The notes under the pieces are model-generated. The model searched no databases, had not been told where the DNA came from, and was given only the letters and a program-made list of their open reading frames with translations. Below are positions 14,601 through 21,787 of a DNA stretch of 64,000 nt, piece by piece. The stretch is from Bradyrhizobium liaoningense (GTDB lineage Bacteria; Pseudomonadota; Alphaproteobacteria; Rhizobiales; Xanthobacteraceae), in assembly GCF_018130825.1 (NCBI RefSeq), contig NZ_JAFCJS010000001.1:248001-312000 (forward strand), in the 5' to 3' direction. The stretch's first letter is position 1; every line of letters begins with the position of its first letter. Both the position numbers and the translations under genes were made by a program.

Positions 14601-14844
14601 CCACTTTCGACTTCGGCACCGTCAGCATCGCGGTGGTGAGGGGATAGGTGACCTGGTCCTCGATCACCTGGGGCGCCTGCCCCTGGTATTCGGTGTAGAC
14701 GATGACCTGGGTGTCGGAGAGATCGGGGATGGCATCCAGCGGCAGATGCAGCAGGGCATAAAGGCCGGCAGCGGCGGCAAAGCCGGTGCCGAACAGCACC
14801 AGCAGCAGGTTGCGTGCCGACCAGGCGATGATGCGCGCGATCAT
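11686..14844 (-). CDS. cusA: heavy-metal RND efflux pump, CusA (Cu/Ag) type
   Basis: A 1052-aa RND pump. The start at 14844 yields MIARIIAWSARNLL and overlaps the adaptor stop by 4 bp (ATGA). The TM4 signature reads GGIAIAIGAMIDAAIVMIEN, the form typical of the monovalent copper/silver pumps (HME4), in contrast to the CzcA paralog 3 kb downstream. Twelve membrane segments and two large periplasmic domains are present, with several Met residues in the periplasmic cleft region (for example MQTQNRIIR and MPIKARIDMLSTG). The C-terminus ends after TM12 with a short polar tail. No outer-membrane channel gene accompanies it, so it probably uses the czcC product or a TolC encoded elsewhere. Confidence 0.93.
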   Translation of the reverse strand: MIARIIAWSARNLLLVLFGTGFAAAAGLYALLHLPLDAIPDLSDTQVIVYTEYQGQAPQVIEDQVTYPLTTAMLTVPKSKVVRGFSFFGVSFVYVIFEDGTDIYWARSRVLEFLNGAASRLPAGVTPTIGPDATGVGWVYQYAVMSKELNLAETRTIQDWNLKFALARAEGVAEVAGVGGFVRQYNVVLDPQRMRDLGITMQKMREAIRASNADVGGRTVELSEFEYVIRGKGYLKSVDDLGNIVLKTDNGTPVKLRDVARVELGPDERRGIAELNGEGEVASGIVLQRFGMNALDVIENVKKRFKEIATSLPKSVEIVPVYDRSNLIKAAIDTLRHTLLEESIVVALVCIVFLLHVRSALVAILMLPVGVLMAFGAMKLLGIGSNIMSLGGIAIAIGAMIDAAIVMIENAHKHLERAEPGQSRVAILTEAAAEVGPALFFSLLIITVSFMPIFTLESQEGRLFSPLAFTKTFAMAAAALLSVTLVPALMVIFVRGRIIPEHRNPINRLLIWIYRPVISGVLRARIPVILLALGVLAASIWPAGRLGSEFMPNLNEGTLLYMPTTLPGISVTKAAELMQTQNRIIRSFPEVASVYGKAGRAATATDPAPSEMFETIVDLKPKEQWRTGVTIDSLIAEMDKALQFPGVSNAWTMPIKARIDMLSTGIRTPVGIKVIGTDLVGIDKLARQIEQVLKAVPGTSSAYAERSLGGYYLEIAPDREALSRYGIMVQDVQDTIATALGGQAVTTTVEGRQRFTVNMRYPRDLRDNPKAIASDILVPMPSGGAVPLGEVASVTPARGPTSIRTENGQLATYIYVDIRDRDLGGYVADARAAVQASVAFPPGYYVVWSGQYEYLERATARLKIVVPVTLLIIFLLLYLNFRSITETMIVMLSLPFALVGGLWLMWWLGFNLSVAVAVGFIALAGVAAETGVVMLIYLNQALAETKARCARAGRALTRADLNEAIMEGAVERVRPKMMTVVAIMAGLLPIMWSSGTGSEIMHGIAVPMIGGMISSTLLTLIVIPAIFALVKGFGLHAGDGVVASEQVREAAE

Positions 14845-16286
14845 GGCTTGCCTCCCATCGGGTTGCCGCCTTCGGCGAGCCCCTTGAGGGCCGCCTTGAG
14901 GTTGCTCTCGGCGTCGATCAGGAAGTTGGCGGAGGTGACGATGGCGTCGCCCTCGGCAAGGCCGTCGCGGATCTCGACATAACCATCGCCCCGCCGTCCG
15001 AGCTTGACTTCGCGCGGCTCGAAGCGGCCCTGTCCCTTGTCGACCAGGACGGCCTGGCGGCTGCCGGTGTCGAGCACCGCGCTTTCGGCGACGCTGAGCA
15101 CCGGCGTCGGAGTGCCGGTATCGATCTCGGCATCGACATACATGTCGGGAAGCAGCGCGAGGTCGGCGTTGGCGAGCTCGATCCGCAAACGGGCCGTGCG
15201 CGTCTCCTTGTTCAGCTGCGGGTAGATGACGCTGATCCGGCCCTTGAACTCGCGGCCGGGATAGCTGCGCGCGCGTACCGTCACGGGCTGGTCGACCGCA
15301 ATGCCGCCGAGGTCGCGCTCGGCGATGTCGACATTGGCCCACACCAGCGAGATGTCGGCAATGCGGAACAGGATGTCGCCCGGCTGGGCGCGCATGCCGT
15401 CGATGGCATTGCGCTGGAGCACGATGCCGTCACGCGGTGACGACCATGGGATGGTGATCGGGACCGAGTGGCTCTTCTCCATCTCGGTGATGACGGGTTC
15501 GGGGACGTCGAGATTGACCAGCCGCTGCCGCGAGCCCCGGCCATAGGGCTCGATGCCCGCGGTGGTCTTCGAGGTGATGGTCGCGAGATATTCGGCCGCC
15601 GCGGACGACACCGCGGGGCTGTAGATCTCCATCAGCGGCTGCCCCTTGGTCACGCGGCTTCCGGTGGTGACGTCGGCAACCTTCTGCACAAAGCTCTCGG
15701 CGCGCATGGCGATCACCGAGATCCGCCGTTCGTCGAGCTGGATCGTGCCGGGCGCGCGCACCAGCGTCCGCAGCCGGCGCAGTTCGGCAGGCTCCGATTT
15801 GACGCCGCTGCGCTGGATCTTGCCGGGCGACAGTTTTACCGAGCCATCGTCGCTGTCGTCGCCGTCATAGACGGGGATGTAGTCCATCCCCATCGAATCC
15901 TTCTTCGGCACCGGCGAGGTGTCGGGCAGGCCCATCGGGTTGCGGTAGTATTTGATCTTGCGAACGCTCTTTTGCTCAGCCTTATGCTCCGTCGTGGGCT
16001 CGGCCGCCGTCATCTCCGCGGGCTGCTCGGACTCGTCGAAGCTGATGTCCGCGCCGGCAGGGACGGCACGATAGTCGCGGCCGTCCTTGGCTTTCTTCGG
16101 GGTCAGCGAATAGAGCGGCTTGCCGTCCGGGTCCTGGTAATAGATCGGGGCAGCCGTATCCGCAGCATTTGCCGCGGATACGATGGCGCCCTCATGCGGC
16201 TGCTGTCGCAGCAGCCCCGCGAGCGGCATGACGCCTGCCGCTGCGAGGATCATAGCGGCAGCACCGATGTGGAGGCGGCGGGTCAT
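14841..16286 (-). CDS. cusB: RND periplasmic adaptor, CusB type, with two cysteine-free metal-binding-like repeats
   Basis: A 481-aa membrane fusion protein for the Cus-type pump. A signal or anchor is at residues 8-28. Two copies of a short heavy-metal-binding-domain-like motif follow: IYYQDPDGKPLYSLTPKKA near residue 48 and KYYRNPMGLPDTSPVPKKD near residue 112. Both keep the YY..(N/D)P backbone but lack the CxxC of the classical domain; Met, Asp and Lys occupy these positions. Then come the barrel-sandwich and beta-barrel domains (VTTGSRVTKGQPLMEIYSPA). It overlaps cusA and the FixH-like gene by 4 bp each, so the three are translationally coupled. Confidence 0.9.
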   Translation of the reverse strand: MTRRLHIGAAAMILAAAGVMPLAGLLRQQPHEGAIVSAANAADTAAPIYYQDPDGKPLYSLTPKKAKDGRDYRAVPAGADISFDESEQPAEMTAAEPTTEHKAEQKSVRKIKYYRNPMGLPDTSPVPKKDSMGMDYIPVYDGDDSDDGSVKLSPGKIQRSGVKSEPAELRRLRTLVRAPGTIQLDERRISVIAMRAESFVQKVADVTTGSRVTKGQPLMEIYSPAVSSAAAEYLATITSKTTAGIEPYGRGSRQRLVNLDVPEPVITEMEKSHSVPITIPWSSPRDGIVLQRNAIDGMRAQPGDILFRIADISLVWANVDIAERDLGGIAVDQPVTVRARSYPGREFKGRISVIYPQLNKETRTARLRIELANADLALLPDMYVDAEIDTGTPTPVLSVAESAVLDTGSRQAVLVDKGQGRFEPREVKLGRRGDGYVEIRDGLAEGDAIVTSANFLIDAESNLKAALKGLAEGGNPMGGKP

Positions 16287-16681
16287 TTCTCGGCCGTGAC
16301 GAGGAGCTTGTTCTCGACCGTTCCGGTTTCGCCCTGCACCTTGGCGCCGAGCGAAAGCTGCCAGCGCCCGGCCATGCCGAAGGTCGCCTTGAACCGATAG
16401 GTGCCGGGCTCGGTGCCCGACATCGCGGTGACCTTGGTGGCCATCTCCTGCATGCCGTCGGGCGCCATGTCGAGCCGGCTGGCAAAGATCACCGCGTCGG
16501 GCACCGCCTTGCCGGTGGTCTTGTCGACCAGTCGCACCGCCACGACGCGATCGGCGCCGGCCTTGACGGTCGGCTGCACCAGCTGGAATTCGTAGTTCTT
16601 GATCTCGGCGCGCGCGGCAGTCGCGAACGCTGCGGTGATGAGCGCGGCCAGAGCGGCGCGCGCGAGGTTGGACGTTGTCAT
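16283..16681 (-). CDS. FixH/YtkA-like periplasmic protein
   Basis: A 132-aa protein with a signal peptide (residues 1-24, ending ATAARA) and a single beta-sandwich domain. The central region, VVAVRLVDKTTGKAVPDAVI, and the ending GTYRFKATFGMAGRWQLSLGAKV fit the FixH/YtkA-like fold often found with copper handling genes. The start at 16681 was chosen over an upstream codon because GAGGAA stands 9 nt before it and the signal peptide begins there. It overlaps the CusB-like gene by 4 bp, so its job is presumably tied to copper/silver export in the periplasm; direct metal binding is not evident beyond several Met residues. Confidence 0.75.
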   Translation of the reverse strand: MTTSNLARAALAALITAAFATAARAEIKNYEFQLVQPTVKAGADRVVAVRLVDKTTGKAVPDAVIFASRLDMAPDGMQEMATKVTAMSGTEPGTYRFKATFGMAGRWQLSLGAKVQGETGTVENKLLVTAEK

Positions 16682-16797
16682 GATTTCAATTCCTCGATGG
16701 GTCTGATGGAGCCGCACGCAACGACGTGTTGCGAGACGGCAGGCAGCGATGCGCGCCGGTTCCGGCGCGCATGTTCACCAGGCGCTCGGGGCGCCTG

Positions 16798-17154
16798 TCA
16801 GACGATCGATCGAGGTGGGTGGTCCGGAGGCGGGCGGGCGAGGCCGTCGACGATGGCATCATCGAGCGGCCGAAGCAGAGCGAGGGCGCGCGCATAGCGG
16901 GTTGCCGTCATGACGGCGGGCCCCGCCTGCAACACCTTCAACATGCAGATCGCGAGGAGAGGGCAGTCCTGGCACTGCTTGCTGTTCGGCTCGTCGGGGC
17001 AGCAGGGCATGTCGGCCGACATGCCTTGCGCATCGGTCATCTGCATGTCGCTCGCCATCGCTGGCCCCGCCGCCGGCGTCACCAGCGGCGCAACCGTCAG
17101 CCCCGCGGTCACGAGGACCGCGAGCAGGAGCCTGAGGATGCGACGAGCAATCAT
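16798..17154 (-). CDS. small secreted Cys/Met-rich protein
   Basis: A 118-aa protein with a signal sequence (residues 1-34, ending AMAS). The mature part begins with a Met/Asp-rich stretch (DMQMTDAQGMSADM) and then five Cys within 25 residues (CCPDEPNSKQCQDC, then C in LLAIC), a layout suited to copper or silver binding. A second hydrophobic stretch lies near residue 78. I do not recognise the family. It lies 116 bp before the FixH-CusB-CusA genes on the same strand, so a role in the same copper/silver response is likely but inferred. Confidence 0.7.
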   Translation of the reverse strand: MIARRILRLLLAVLVTAGLTVAPLVTPAAGPAMASDMQMTDAQGMSADMPCCPDEPNSKQCQDCPLLAICMLKVLQAGPAVMTATRYARALALLRPLDDAIVDGLARPPPDHPPRSIV

Positions 17155-17248
17155 GGTGCCACACTCTCACGCGGGGGAGACGCTGGAAAGTCCTCCGGTT
17201 CACAAATGCGCGAGCCAGGCGCCCTGTGGTTAACTTGTCTCAAACGGG

Positions 17249-17758
17249 TCAACCAATGGCTTCCTTGCCAACAAAACGCATGAACGGCGTCCGACCGGCC
17301 GGTCCAAACAGCACGATGGTATAAGGCTGGGGGTCCCCACCTTCCATTCCCGGCGACCCTATGGGCATGCCGGGCACAGCGAGCCCCGTAGCCTTCGGGC
17401 GTTCGGCCAGCAACCGCTGCACCGCCGACGCCGGGACGTGTCCCTCAATGATGTAGCCGCCCACCTCTGCCGTATGGCACGCCGCTAGATCGAGTGGGAC
17501 GCCCAGGCGCCTCCGCACGCTCGGGAGGTCAGAAGCATCCTCCGCTTCGACGGTGAACCCTGCGTCGCGCAAGTGTTGTACCCAACCAGAGCAACAGCCG
17601 CAGTTCGGATCCTTGTGAACCTTGATCACCGGTTCAGCAGCTAAAGCAGGGCGCGTCACCACTCCGAGTGTTGCGGCAGCGATCAACCCCAGAAGGGATC
17701 GTCGCGCAAAACGGTGTGCGTCCTTTTTGGCGCTTCCTGCATGGTCGCTTGGAATCAT
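17249..17758 (-). CDS. DUF411 family metal-binding protein, probable Tat export
   Basis: A 169-aa protein of the DUF411 family, small proteins seen near metal resistance genes. The N-terminus carries an Arg-Arg pair and hydrophobic stretch (RFARRSLLGLIAAATLG, residues 16-32), which suggests Tat-dependent export. The family core starts IKVHKDPNCGCCSGWVQHL, with Cys53, Cys55 and Cys56, followed by ACHTAEVGGYIIEGHVPA with two His, the expected ligand set. The C-terminus (GDPQPYTIVLFG) matches the family end. The gene lies between the 84-aa secreted protein gene and the CusAB group on the same strand. Family members are thought to bind copper or other soft metals; the function is not well established. 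Confidence 0.85.
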   Translation of the reverse strand: MIPSDHAGSAKKDAHRFARRSLLGLIAAATLGVVTRPALAAEPVIKVHKDPNCGCCSGWVQHLRDAGFTVEAEDASDLPSVRRRLGVPLDLAACHTAEVGGYIIEGHVPASAVQRLLAERPKATGLAVPGMPIGSPGMEGGDPQPYTIVLFGPAGRTPFMRFVGKEAIG

Positions 17759-17862
17759 CAGACGTGTCTCCGTTGCGGTGAATTCGAACGCGAGGGATCG
17801 CGGAGCACCATGCTATTGCGCGATCCCACGCCGGACAAAGCGAATATAGGCCGCTCAAAGAA

Positions 17863-18117
17863 CTAGCGGGACTTGGGTCCCCCCTGATAGCGCCCGCCGG
17901 ATGCGCCGACGGTCGGTGCAGTCGCAGGCTGCGCGCGAGATCCGGCATCATAGGCGAACGCGGAGCTCAGGTCGCGTTGCGAGATACCTGCGCTGGATTG
18001 TGTGGCTTGCCTGGCCTCGCTCGGCCAGTAGCTCCTGTCGGAAATGGTAGAGCCCGCATGGGCGCTGGCCGACACGGCCACGAGAAGCGTGAGTGCGAGT
18101 AGGCTCTTCGTCAACAT
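17863..18117 (-). CDS. small secreted hypothetical protein behind a SigF-type promoter
   Basis: An 84-aa protein with a clear signal peptide (residues 1-22, MLTKSLLALTLLVAVSASAHAG). The mature part is short, polar, rich in Ser, Ala, Gly and Arg, and lacks Cys and His, so it is not an obvious metal binder. I do not recognise a family. GGAGCCGGAA lies just before the ATG as ribosome binding site. A match to the Caulobacter SigF promoter (GTAACC-N16-CGAA) lies at 18173-18198 with about 50 nt of leader, making this the best candidate target of the neighbouring sigma factor. The DUF411 gene follows after 104 bp and may be co-transcribed. Confidence 0.7.
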   Translation of the reverse strand: MLTKSLLALTLLVAVSASAHAGSTISDRSYWPSEARQATQSSAGISQRDLSSAFAYDAGSRAQPATAPTVGASGGRYQGGPKSR

Positions 18118-18172
18118 AGTTCCGGCTCCATCATTTTTGCGGAAGCGCCTCTGTTGCGCTTCTACTGAGGAG

Positions 18173-18198
18173 TTCGGAGCCGTCCGTCCGACGGTTAC
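18173..18198 (-). promoter_or_regulatory. SigF-type ECF promoter, GTAACC-N16-CGAA, before the 84-aa secreted protein gene
   Basis: On the minus strand GTAACC (18198-18193) is followed after exactly 16 bp by CGAA (18176-18173). This is the motif I recall for the Caulobacter ECF sigma factor SigF. The same motif with identical spacing precedes the sigma factor gene in this window. I found no further copy elsewhere in the window by eye. Confidence 0.6.
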
Positions 18199-18201
18199 AA
18201 G

Positions 18202-18217
18202 CTCACGCCGACGTGAG
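18202..18217 (-). terminator. hairpin after the sigma/anti-sigma operon
   Basis: CTCACG and CGTGAG form a perfect 6-bp stem with a 4-nt loop, six bases after the anti-sigma stop codon and just upstream of the next SigF-type promoter. No T-run follows, so it is at best a weak or Rho-assisted terminator. Confidence 0.3.
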
Positions 18218-18222
18218 ATCTG

Positions 18223-18864
18223 TTACCAGCGCAGCAGCCGCGGCCCCAGTATCGCGCCTGCGAGCGTACACAGCACGATCGTGCCGCCATACCAGAGCGC
18301 GACAAAGGGCAGCGAGTCGTCGGTACAGTGAAGTGCATAGGCGATCGCACTGATCCCGCCTGCGACAAGCCCGCTGAAGGCGCCTGTGCGAACCAGACTG
18401 GTTGGGGCCGCCCTTCGCACTGCCCAAATAACGACGGCAAAGGGAACGACCGCAATGACCGGGATGGAAACGAGGCATTCGAGCCAGTCATTCCCCATCA
18501 CCATCTTGTCCCAATGGGAGCTGGGCGCCTGTCCCAGGCTGATGCCGGCAAGCAGCAGGATCGCCAAAAATGGCAGCGCGGCGAGACCTGAGGATACTCT
18601 TCGCTCGCCTCCGGGACGTGCCAGCCGCGCCAGATAGACAGATGCCGCGCCCACCGTGCCGATCGCGAACAGGAGTTTCAGGAACAGGAAAATCACGGCG
18701 CGAGGTGTGGCCAGGTCCGCGCGGAGGCCGAGCGCAACGAGCGTCACACCTATCGCAACGGCGGTTCCTACCGCGAGCGCAATGCCTACGCCGCGGTTGA
18801 CCAGCCGGCGGTTGACCGGTTCGACGTTCATGCTGAGTGCAGTGATCAGTTCGTCCGTCTTCAT
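18223..18864 (-). CDS. nrsF: NrsF-like (DUF1109) membrane anti-sigma factor
   Basis: A 213-aa inner-membrane protein with about six hydrophobic segments (near residues 27-45, 57-75, 95-110, 130-150, 165-180 and 192-207) and a short cytoplasmic N-terminus. It fits the NrsF/DUF1109 family of anti-sigma factors, which hold an ECF sigma factor inactive until a metal or oxidative signal arrives. Cys130 (NDWLEC) and Cys180 (YALHC) sit where I recall the two conserved signal-responsive cysteines of Caulobacter NrsF. The start at 18864 overlaps the sigma factor stop by 4 bp (ATGA), so the pair is translationally coupled; the longer upstream frame only reads through sigF. Confidence 0.85.
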   Translation of the reverse strand: MKTDELITALSMNVEPVNRRLVNRGVGIALAVGTAVAIGVTLVALGLRADLATPRAVIFLFLKLLFAIGTVGAASVYLARLARPGGERRVSSGLAALPFLAILLLAGISLGQAPSSHWDKMVMGNDWLECLVSIPVIAVVPFAVVIWAVRRAAPTSLVRTGAFSGLVAGGISAIAYALHCTDDSLPFVALWYGGTIVLCTLAGAILGPRLLRW

Positions 18865-19418
18865 GATTGCGTCCTCTGTGCGATCAGCGCCGCCAACGCC
18901 TTCAACCCGCGATGAATGTTGACCTTCACCCCAGACTCCGAAATACGGCAGCGCAGTGCCGCTTCGGCTACGCTCAATCCGTCCAATTTCACGGCCTCGA
19001 TGGCGCATCGCATCTTTTCGGGCAGGCGCATTAGCAGGCGCCTGACATCAAAGCTGCTCTCTGCGCCGAGGTGATCGTCATTCGCCGTGACTTCGTGCGC
19101 TTCATCGATCGGCACGTCGGCGACGGATGCCCGGTTCCGGCGCAAAAAATCGATCAGCTTGTAGCGTGCGATCGCATATACCCAGGGCGTTAACGGCTCC
19201 TCCGGATCGTAGGTGTGTCGCTGGAGGTGGATCGCCAGCACGGCCTCCTGAACCAGATCCTCGGCTTCCGTTGTACCTCGGCCTATTCTTACGAGCTTGC
19301 CCTTGTAATAGGCGCGCAAATGGCGGCTTAACCGCTCCAACAGCACCCGATGCGCAGCCCCATCGCCGTCCTGGCTGGCAAGCATCAGTGCCTTCAGCTC
19401 TATTTCTGGAGACGTCAT
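18861..19418 (-). CDS. sigF: ECF RNA polymerase sigma factor, SigF-like
   Basis: A 185-aa ECF sigma factor. Region 2 is visible at about residues 10-85, including DLVQEAVLAIHLQRHTY and TPWVYAIARYKLIDFLRRNR, which contact core polymerase and the -10 element. Region 4 lies at about 120-180 (LPEKMRCAIEAVKLDGLSVAEAALRC and SESGVKVNIHRGLKAL), which reads the -35 element. It is co-encoded with a DUF1109 anti-sigma factor. A promoter motif GTAACC-N16-CGAA ends 17 bp before the ATG, so the gene probably activates itself with a very short leader. Surrounding metal-efflux genes suggest that it responds to metal stress. A GTG two codons upstream is an alternative start. Confidence 0.9.
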   Translation of the reverse strand: MTSPEIELKALMLASQDGDGAAHRVLLERLSRHLRAYYKGKLVRIGRGTTEAEDLVQEAVLAIHLQRHTYDPEEPLTPWVYAIARYKLIDFLRRNRASVADVPIDEAHEVTANDDHLGAESSFDVRRLLMRLPEKMRCAIEAVKLDGLSVAEAALRCRISESGVKVNIHRGLKALAALIAQRTQS

Positions 19419-19434
19419 ACCCACTTGGCTTTAG

Positions 19435-19460
19435 TTCGGTCGTATTGCCGACCCGGTTAC
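19435..19460 (-). promoter_or_regulatory. SigF-type ECF promoter, GTAACC-N16-CGAA, autoregulatory
   Basis: On the minus strand GTAACC (19460-19455) and CGAA (19438-19435) are separated by 16 bp, directly upstream of the ECF sigma factor gene. A transcript from it would start about ten bases before the ATG. An identical arrangement occurs before the 84-aa secreted protein gene, which strengthens both calls. Confidence 0.65.
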
Positions 19461-19649
19461 AGTCAGTTCGAAAGATTCTCATTTTCCGGCTCCAAGGGAA
19501 ACGGTGCGAAGGGGCCGATCGAGGAGGGCGCAACGCGGGTCGGATGGCTTCGTTCGAAGGGGCTAGAGGCCCAGGCAATTGTGAAACATGCCTGGAAGTC
19601 GCCATCGGGGCGGGCTGATGGTAAGATGGCACGCGGAGAGGAGCCTGGA

Positions 19650-20366
19650 ATGCCCGAAGAGACTTGCTGCTCGCACGACGCGTGCTGCGGGGAAGCCGTT
19701 AAACCCCGGGTGGAGGAGGTCGCCACGTCAGGCTGCGCCGACTGCTGCTCGGCAGGCGTTCCGGTCTTCGACGGGCTCGATCCACGATACAAGCGCGTGC
19801 TGTGGACCGTCATCGCCATCAATGCGACGATGTTCGTGAGCGAAATGGCGGCGGGCCACTTGGCCGGCTCGCAGGCTCTCAAGGCCGATGCCCTCGACTT
19901 CCTCGCCGATACCGTCACCTACGGCCTGAGCCTTTCGGTGATCGGTGCGAGCATCAGGACGCGCGCAACTGCCGCGCTGTTCAAGGGCCTGTCGCTCAGC
20001 GCCATGGCCGCCTGGGTGTTCGGGTCGACGGTCTACCAGACCCTCGTCCTGGGGCTGCCCCGCGCAGAGGTGATGGGAGCGATGAGCCTGGCCGCACTGG
20101 CGGCTAACTTGACCTCGGTTCTCCTGCTCGCGCGCTACAAGGACGGTGACGCCAATGTCCGGTCGGTATGGCTCTGCTCGCGCAATGACGCCATTGGCAA
20201 CGTCATCGTGATGGTTGCTGCCATTGGCGTGTTCGGCACCGCGACGGCTTGGCCCGATCTGGCTGTCGCCGCGGTGATGGCAGGAATCTTCCTCACCTCA
20301 TCGCTGCAAATCCTGCGGCAAGCGTGGGCGGAGTATCGCGGCGGGCAAGCTGCTGCGACGGCCTGA
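19650..20366 (+). CDS. CDF-like cation transporter with cysteine-rich N-terminus and atypical metal site
   Basis: A 238-aa membrane protein of the cation transporter (CDF-like) group. The start at 19650 follows GGAGAGGAG. Residues 4-34 hold Cys-Cys pairs (TCCSHDACCGE and CADCC), a likely soft-metal-binding tail. About six membrane segments start at residue 52. In TM2 the usual HxxxD is replaced by DxxxD (ADALDFLAD), and in TM5 by RNDAIGN, so neither canonical His is present. The C-terminal cytoplasmic domain of normal CDF exporters is missing; the protein stops 15 residues after the last membrane segment. It is divergent from sigF, sharing a 230-bp region. Metal export is likely; the metal is unknown. 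Confidence 0.8.
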   Translation: MPEETCCSHDACCGEAVKPRVEEVATSGCADCCSAGVPVFDGLDPRYKRVLWTVIAINATMFVSEMAAGHLAGSQALKADALDFLADTVTYGLSLSVIGASIRTRATAALFKGLSLSAMAAWVFGSTVYQTLVLGLPRAEVMGAMSLAALAANLTSVLLLARYKDGDANVRSVWLCSRNDAIGNVIVMVAAIGVFGTATAWPDLAVAAVMAGIFLTSSLQILRQAWAEYRGGQAAATA

Positions 20367-20417
20367 GGCCGGACGGACGAACAGGTGAGCCGCGACGGAA
20401 CTTGAACCCAGCGCAAG

Positions 20418-21668
20418 CTACGCCTTCTCCTCCCAGATCATGGCGAGGTGGACGATGGTCTGCACCGCCTTCTCCATGTCCTGCCGGCTGACCCATTCGA
20501 GGCGCGAGTGGAAGGCGTGTTCGCCGGCGAAGATATTGGGGCAGGGCAGGCCCATGAAGGACAGGCGGGAGCCGTCGGTGCCGCCGCGGATGGCCGTGCG
20601 CATCGGGCGCAGGCCGGCTCGGCGGATCGCCTCGATGGCGTATTCGAGCACGTGCGGGTGACGGTCGATCACCTGCTTCATGTTGCGGTACTGCTCCCTG
20701 ACCTCGAAGCTATAGGTCGAGCGCGGATAGTCCTTCATCACGTCCTTGACGATGCCCTCGAGCAGCGCCTCCTTCTCCTTCAGCCCTTCCTCGGTGAAGT
20801 CGCGGACGATGAAGGAGAGGCTCGCCTGCTCCAGCGCGCCGTCGATGCCGATCGGATGCAGAAAGCCCTGCTTGCCTGAGGTGGTCTCGGGCGAGCAGCC
20901 CTCCTTCGGCAGCCGATCGACGATGGCGGCCGCGATCTTGATCGCGTGCTCCATCTTGCCCTTGGCGTAGCCGGGATGGGCGCTGACGCCGTTGATCGTG
21001 ATGGTGGCACCATCAGCCGAGAAGGTCTCGTCCTCGACCGAGCCCGCGCTCTCGCCGTCCATGGTGTAGCCGAAATCGGCACCGAGCTTGTTCAGATCGA
21101 CATTGTCGACGCCGCGGCCGATCTCCTCGTCCGGCGTGAACAGGATCTTGATGGTGCCGTGCTTCACATCAGGGTTGTTGATGAAGAAATGCGCGGCATC
21201 CATGATCTCGGCGACGCCGGCCTTGTTGTCGGCGCCCAGCAGCGTGGTGCCGTCGGTGGTGATGATGTCGTTGCCGATCTGGTTCTTCAGCGCCGGATGC
21301 TCGGCGAAGCGGATCACCTGGCTGGTGTCGCCCGGCAGCACGATGTCGCCGCCGCGATAGTTCTTCACCATCTGCGGCTTGACGTCCTTGCCCGTGACGT
21401 CGGGCGAGGTGTCCATGTGCGAGCAGAAGCAGATCACCGGCACCTTCTTGGTCGTGTTGGCCGGGATGGTGCCATAGACATAGCCGTAATCGTCGAGATG
21501 GGCGTCGGCGACGCCCATGGCCTTCAGCTCGGCGGCGAGCACGCGGCCGAGATCCTTCTGCTTCTCGGTCGAGGGCGAGCGAGGGGATTCCGGATCGGAC
21601 TGGGTGTCGATGGTGACGTAGCGCAGGAAGCGCTCGGTCACGGTGTGCGAAAAGGTGAGGGAGGACAT
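20418..21668 (-). CDS. pepT: peptidase T (tripeptide aminopeptidase)
   Basis: A 416-aa cytoplasmic zinc aminopeptidase of the M20 family that removes the N-terminal residue of tripeptides. Full normal length. Metal ligand motif SHMDTSPDV has His84 and Asp86; the second metal segment is GTTLLGADNKAG (bridging Asp), and FTPDEEIGRGVD carries the catalytic Glu pair; the ending GGTDGSRLSFMGLPCPNIFAGEHAFHSRLEWV supplies the last Asp and His. It converges with the CDF-like gene and is unrelated to the metal region in function. Its start follows an A/G-poor leader; I kept the ATG that gives the family N-terminus. Confidence 0.95.
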   Translation of the reverse strand: MSSLTFSHTVTERFLRYVTIDTQSDPESPRSPSTEKQKDLGRVLAAELKAMGVADAHLDDYGYVYGTIPANTTKKVPVICFCSHMDTSPDVTGKDVKPQMVKNYRGGDIVLPGDTSQVIRFAEHPALKNQIGNDIITTDGTTLLGADNKAGVAEIMDAAHFFINNPDVKHGTIKILFTPDEEIGRGVDNVDLNKLGADFGYTMDGESAGSVEDETFSADGATITINGVSAHPGYAKGKMEHAIKIAAAIVDRLPKEGCSPETTSGKQGFLHPIGIDGALEQASLSFIVRDFTEEGLKEKEALLEGIVKDVMKDYPRSTYSFEVREQYRNMKQVIDRHPHVLEYAIEAIRRAGLRPMRTAIRGGTDGSRLSFMGLPCPNIFAGEHAFHSRLEWVSRQDMEKAVQTIVHLAMIWEEKA

Positions 21669-21787
21669 TTCTGGTCAAACCGCCGGGGCTTTTGGGAGCA
21701 GGTCTTGGGGAAGCAGGCGGTATATCAGAAAAGCGGGCCGTGATGCGGCCGGAACGAGCTCGGATCAGCCTTAATGGAATGTAAGCG

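Noticed and set aside
13339..14982. 547-codon open frame antisense to the CusA-type gene
   Set aside because: Same GC-driven shadow; the sense gene has all family motifs.
17225..17250. third SigF-type promoter before the 118-aa secreted protein gene
   Set aside because: A TTAACC word is present but no CGAA stands 15-17 bp downstream.
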